From positions 1 through 43,348 of the forward strand of contig DATADX010000062.1 in the NCBI GenBank assembly GCA_036258315.1: a stretch of 43,348 nt of DNA, read 5' to 3'. Origin of the DNA: DASSYK01 sp036258315. GTDB taxonomy: Bacteria > Actinomycetota > Thermoleophilia > Solirubrobacterales > 70-9. The notes under the pieces were generated by a model, which was given only the letters and a program-made list of their open reading frames with translations, did not search any database and had not been told where the DNA came from. Of the stretch, positions 33,334-43,348 are shown piece by piece. The translations under genes and the position numbers were made by a program. Each line of letters starts with the position of its first letter. Position 1 is the first letter of the stretch.

Positions 33334-34599
33334 ATGGCTTCAAGGATTCGAGCTGTCCTGGCTGTGCTCGCAACCAGCGGCCTGATGCTGCTGGCGGCGC
33401 CGCTGGCCGGCGCAGCCACCACTGACTACCACCCCGACGGGGACGCGAAAAGTTTCGCGGCGTCCGCGGGTGGGTGGACCGGATCCTCGGACGCGCATGG
33501 GCTGTGCCTCCTGCAGCCTCTGCTCTGTCCCGAGGTCGACAACGACCACGTCGCCAGCGGCGGCGCCGGAGGCCCCGGCGATGGCTTCCTGCGCACGTCG
33601 GCGCTCGGTCTTGTCAGCGTCGCGGGAGACGTCGAGGGCATCTGGACAAGCCCGGCGTTCACCTACTCGGGTGTCGCCGGTGCACTGCCCGACCAGGTCA
33701 CGTTCTCGCTGGCGCGACGCGCCGACGTGGGCGACCTGCTCCAGCTGCTCGGCAGCGCTGGCTACAGCGTCGAGTTGATCAACGTCACACAGGCGAGCTC
33801 GCTGCAGTTGGTCAATCAGACGCCCCAGACCGACACCACTACCTGGACCACGATCCCGACGGTGACGGTCGATCCGGCCCAGCTGACGTTGGACGACAGC
33901 TACCGGATCCGCATCCGCTCGCGGTTCTCGGCGCCGATCGGGGTCATTGTCACCACGTTCGCCGACTACGACAACGTGGTATTGCGGGCGGCAACCGCGG
34001 AACCCGGCGATGGAGATGGCGACGGGACCGTGGACGGCAGCGACAACTGTCCAGCGATCGCCAACCCTGACCAGGCCGACGCGGACGGCGACGGCGCGGG
34101 CGACGCGTGTGACACCACGCCCAACGGTCCTGACGGCGATGGAGACGGGCTTCCGGATGCGACCGATAACTGCCCGTCGGTGGCCAACGCGGGCCAGCAG
34201 GACGCAGATGCCGACGGCATCGGCGATGCCTGCGATTCGACCCCGAACGGTCCCGGAGGGGGAGGGGCCGGCGGCACAGGCGCGCTCTCGAGCCCGATCG
34301 GGTCTGCGGGGCTGGTTCGGGGCAACCGGATCCTGGTCCCCGTGCGCTGCCCGAAGTCGGTGGCCGCGAGGTGCCGCGTGAAGCTGGTCGGCTACTCGAA
34401 GGGCAAGCGCAGCAAGCGCTCGACCTCGACCGCCAAGGTCGGAGTGATGCCCGGAAAGAAGAAGACCGCCGTACTGCGGGTCAAGCCCGCTGCTCTCAGC
34501 CTCGTCGAGCGCAAGCGGAAGATGGTGTTCCGCGTCGCAATTCGCGCCGGGGGGGCAAACCTGGCCTTCTTCAAGAAGATCAGGCTGATCCGCCGCTAG
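33334..34599 (+). CDS. Secreted thrombospondin type 3 repeat protein
   Basis: 421 residues. Signal peptide at 1-29 (hydrophobic VLAVLATSGLMLLAAPLAGA, cleavage near GAATTD). An all-beta region at about 30-225 has no recognised family. Two TSP3-like calcium-binding repeats follow at about 226-310 (DGDGDGTVDGSDNCP; DADGDGAGDACD; DGDGDGLPDATDNCP; DADADGIGDACD). A Gly-rich linker then leads to a basic C-terminal beta domain with two Cys (VPVRCPKSVAARCRVKLVG). There is no LPxTG or membrane anchor. It is probably a calcium-stabilised surface or matrix protein. The sigma-28-type promoter suggests co-expression with motility or development genes. Confidence 0.88.
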   Translation: MASRIRAVLAVLATSGLMLLAAPLAGAATTDYHPDGDAKSFAASAGGWTGSSDAHGLCLLQPLLCPEVDNDHVASGGAGGPGDGFLRTSALGLVSVAGDVEGIWTSPAFTYSGVAGALPDQVTFSLARRADVGDLLQLLGSAGYSVELINVTQASSLQLVNQTPQTDTTTWTTIPTVTVDPAQLTLDDSYRIRIRSRFSAPIGVIVTTFADYDNVVLRAATAEPGDGDGDGTVDGSDNCPAIANPDQADADGDGAGDACDTTPNGPDGDGDGLPDATDNCPSVANAGQQDADADGIGDACDSTPNGPGGGGAGGTGALSSPIGSAGLVRGNRILVPVRCPKSVAARCRVKLVGYSKGKRSKRSTSTAKVGVMPGKKKTAVLRVKPAALSLVERKRKMVFRVAIRAGGANLAFFKKIRLIRR

Positions 34600-34620
34600 C
34601 TCCGGTCCGGAGGCGGGAAC

Positions 34621-34650
34621 GAAGAAGGCCCGCCGAGGCGGGCCTTCTTC
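34621..34650. terminator. Bidirectional terminator between the TSP3 gene and rpoC
   Basis: GAAGAAGGCCCGCC (34621-34634) and GGCGGGCCTTCTTC (34637-34650) form a perfect 14-bp inverted repeat around GA. GAAGAA/TTCTTC ends supply the U-rich side in both directions. It lies in the 64-nt gap between two convergent genes and should end both transcripts. Confidence 0.85.
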
Positions 34651-34663
34651 ATACCTGCTGCAG

Positions 34664-42303
<7,640 letters not shown>

Positions 42304-42311
42304 CTGGGCGA

Positions 42312-42317
42312 CTCCTC
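42312..42317 (-). promoter_or_regulatory. Ribosome-binding site of rpoB
   Basis: GAGGAG on the minus strand ends 8 nt before the TTG at 42303 and decides this start over the upstream TTG. GACTC about 25 nt further upstream can pair with GAGTC overlapping this site, so a weak sequestering hairpin is possible. Confidence 0.6.
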
Positions 42318-42387
42318 GAGTATGGGAAGGATTACTAGAGTCCCGCAACCTTGACAGGCAGCAGGGCTCACCGGGGCGCGACCCGGC

Positions 42388-42417
42388 AGACTAACACACG
42401 GCGTGGCGATCAGTCAA
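42388..42417 (-). promoter_or_regulatory. rpoBC promoter
   Basis: On the minus strand TTGACT (42412-42417, five of six to TTGACA), an 18-nt spacer and TAGTCT (42388-42393). A start near 42381 gives a leader of about 77 nt before the rpoB TTG. This would allow rpoBC to be expressed separately from rplJL. Confidence 0.65.
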
Positions 42418-42433
42418 GGGGCGCTCACAAAAC

Positions 42434-42455
42434 GTAGCAGGCGTCCGCGGGCTAC
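42434..42455 (-). terminator. Weak hairpin with U-run after rplL
   Basis: GTAGC (42434-42438) pairs with GCTAC (42451-42455). On the minus strand it is followed by GUUUUGUG. The stem is short and includes the end of rplL. It may act as a partial terminator between rplL and rpoB, a position where E. coli has an attenuator. Confidence 0.35.
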
Positions 42456-42835
42456 TTGAGCTCCGCGGTACCGCCCGCCTCCTCGATCTCGGCCTTGAGC
42501 TTCTCGGCCTCCTCGCGCTCGATGCCCTCCTTGACGGGCTTCGGGGCCTCGTCGACAAGGGCCTTGGCCTCCTTCAGGCCGAGCCCGGTGGCCGCGCGAA
42601 CGACCTTGATCACGCCGATCTTCTTGTCGCCGGAGCCGGTCAGGACGACGTCGACCATGGCCGACTCCTCCTCGCCGCCGCCGTCAGCGGCCGGGCCGGC
42701 GGCGGCCGGAGCGGCCGCCGCGACCGCGGTCGCGGAGACGCCGAACTCCTCCTCGAGCGCCTTGATGCGCTCCGAGAGCTCGAGCACCGAGATGCTCTTG
42801 AGCTCGTCGATCCATTCCTCAGTGCTGGTGGCCAT
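42452..42835 (-). CDS. rplL: 50S ribosomal protein L7/L12
   Basis: bL12 stalk protein, 127 residues. It has the N-terminal dimerisation domain (WIDELKSISVLELSERIKAL), an Ala/Pro/Gly hinge (about 37-55) and the C-terminal factor-binding domain (KKIGVIKVVRAATGLGLKEA, then KALVDEAPKPVKEG). Its ATG overlaps the rplJ stop by one base (TAATG). Confidence 0.99.
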   Translation of the reverse strand: MATSTEEWIDELKSISVLELSERIKALEEEFGVSATAVAAAAPAAAGPAADGGGEEESAMVDVVLTGSGDKKIGVIKVVRAATGLGLKEAKALVDEAPKPVKEGIEREEAEKLKAEIEEAGGTAELK

Positions 42836-43348
42836 TAGTCGCCATCCTCCTTGGTCTCGTCCGACGGTTCGTCGGAAGTCTGTTCTGAAGTCTGTTCTCG
42901 CTCGCCCAGGTCCTGGTCGCCCTCCCCGGTCTCGTCCGCCTCGGCGCCCTCGCCGGCCGTCTCGCCCTCGGGCGCCTCCTCTTCCGAGGGCGCCTCCTCA
43001 GGGGACTCGGCAGGGTCGGGGTCGGGCTCGCTTTGCTCGGGTTCGCTTTCCCCGGAGGCTTCGGGCGACTCGGCTTCAGCCTCCTCGGCCGGAGCCTCCT
43101 TCGGGGGTTCGCCTGAGACGAGGCCCTGGTCGGCGATCTGCTGGAGCTGGCTGGCGAGGCCGGAGATCATCGAGCCGAGGCCGCGGACGAGGCCGGTCAG
43201 CGGGCTGGCGACGACGCCAGCGAACTGGGCGTTGAGCTGATCGCGGCCCGGGAGCTTCGCGATCGCCTGGAAGGAGTCGGCGTCGAGAGGGGCGCCGTCC
43301 ATGATCCCGCCCTTGTACTCGAGAAGCTCCCAGTCGCCGCCCGGCTTG
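42835..43348 (-). CDS. rplJ: 50S ribosomal protein L10, C-terminal part with acidic extension
   Basis: uL10 carries the L12 stalk. The N-terminal RNA-binding domain lies beyond the right edge. Visible are the end of the globular domain (LLEYKGGIMDGAPLDADSFQ) and the helical L12-binding tail (FAGVVASPLTGLVRGLGSMI, then SGLASQLQQIADQ). About 92 extra residues, almost all Glu, Ser, Pro, Asp and Gly, follow (EAPAEEAEAESPEASGESEP; SEQTSDEPSDETKEDGD). Ordinary L10 stops soon after the helical tail. The open frame continues past the window edge, so the ATG at 43302 is internal. Confidence 0.95.
   Translation of the reverse strand, partial: KPGGDWELLEYKGGIMDGAPLDADSFQAIAKLPGRDQLNAQFAGVVASPLTGLVRGLGSMISGLASQLQQIADQGLVSGEPPKEAPAEEAEAESPEASGESEPEQSEPDPDPAESPEEAPSEEEAPEGETAGEGAEADETGEGDQDLGEREQTSEQTSDEPSDETKEDGD

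Overview
The window is a gene-dense, GC-rich stretch that fits a deep-branching actinobacterium, most likely class Thermoleophilia (Solirubrobacterales-like). This is an inference from base composition, frequent GTG/TTG starts, zinc-type S14 and L36, the ribosomal gene order and protein character; no marker was searched. No stretch longer than 300 bases lacks a gene. No tRNA, rRNA, CRISPR array or insertion sequence was seen.

Most of the window is one ribosomal and transcription super-cluster on the minus strand, read right to left: rplJ(partial)-rplL-rpoB-rpoC | rpsL-rpsG | fusA-tuf | rpsJ-rplC-rplD-rplW-rplB-rpsS-rplV-rpsC-rplP-rpmC-rpsQ-rplN-rplX-rplE-rpsN-rpsH-rplF-rplR-rpsE-rpmD-rplO-secY-adk-map | rpmJ-rpsM-rpsK-rpsD-rpoA-rplQ. 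Many neighbours overlap by 1-8 bases. The cluster is broken at three joints, each time by plus-strand genes. Between rpoC and rpsL lie a HAD-like protein, a small membrane protein and a secreted thrombospondin-type-3-repeat protein. Between rpsG and fusA lie two tandem paralogous membrane proteins of no recognised family. Between map and rpmJ lies an LtrA-family membrane protein, where infA would be expected and is absent. Just downstream of the second and third insertions (29724-29743 and 11604-11625) there are minus-strand hairpin plus U-run terminators.

The left 8.4 kb is accessory. truA, normally next to rplQ, is separated from it by a TetR regulator, a two-gene sulfatase operon, a GNAT acetyltransferase with a small companion, a LysR regulator and a two-helix membrane protein. 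truA is followed by a ZIP metal transporter and the start of surE.

Main points for a second look: (1) an ~85-bp intergenic repeat with a conserved hairpin and flanking direct repeats, present in two ribosomal spacers (rpmJ-rpsM, rpsQ-rplN) at nearly the same distance from the next start codon; (2) the tandem paralogous membrane proteins; (3) a recurring -10 box 8-10 nt before start codons without Shine-Dalgarno, suggesting leaderless mRNAs; (4) a perfect TTAGGG/CCCTAA palindrome before the ZIP gene, like a DtxR/IdeR/MntR operator; (5) a palindrome inside the sulfatase promoter next to the divergent TetR gene; (6) a sigma-28 (FliA/WhiG) type promoter before the secreted repeat protein; (7) long, charge-segregated low-complexity extensions on L22, S17, L5, S5 and L10.
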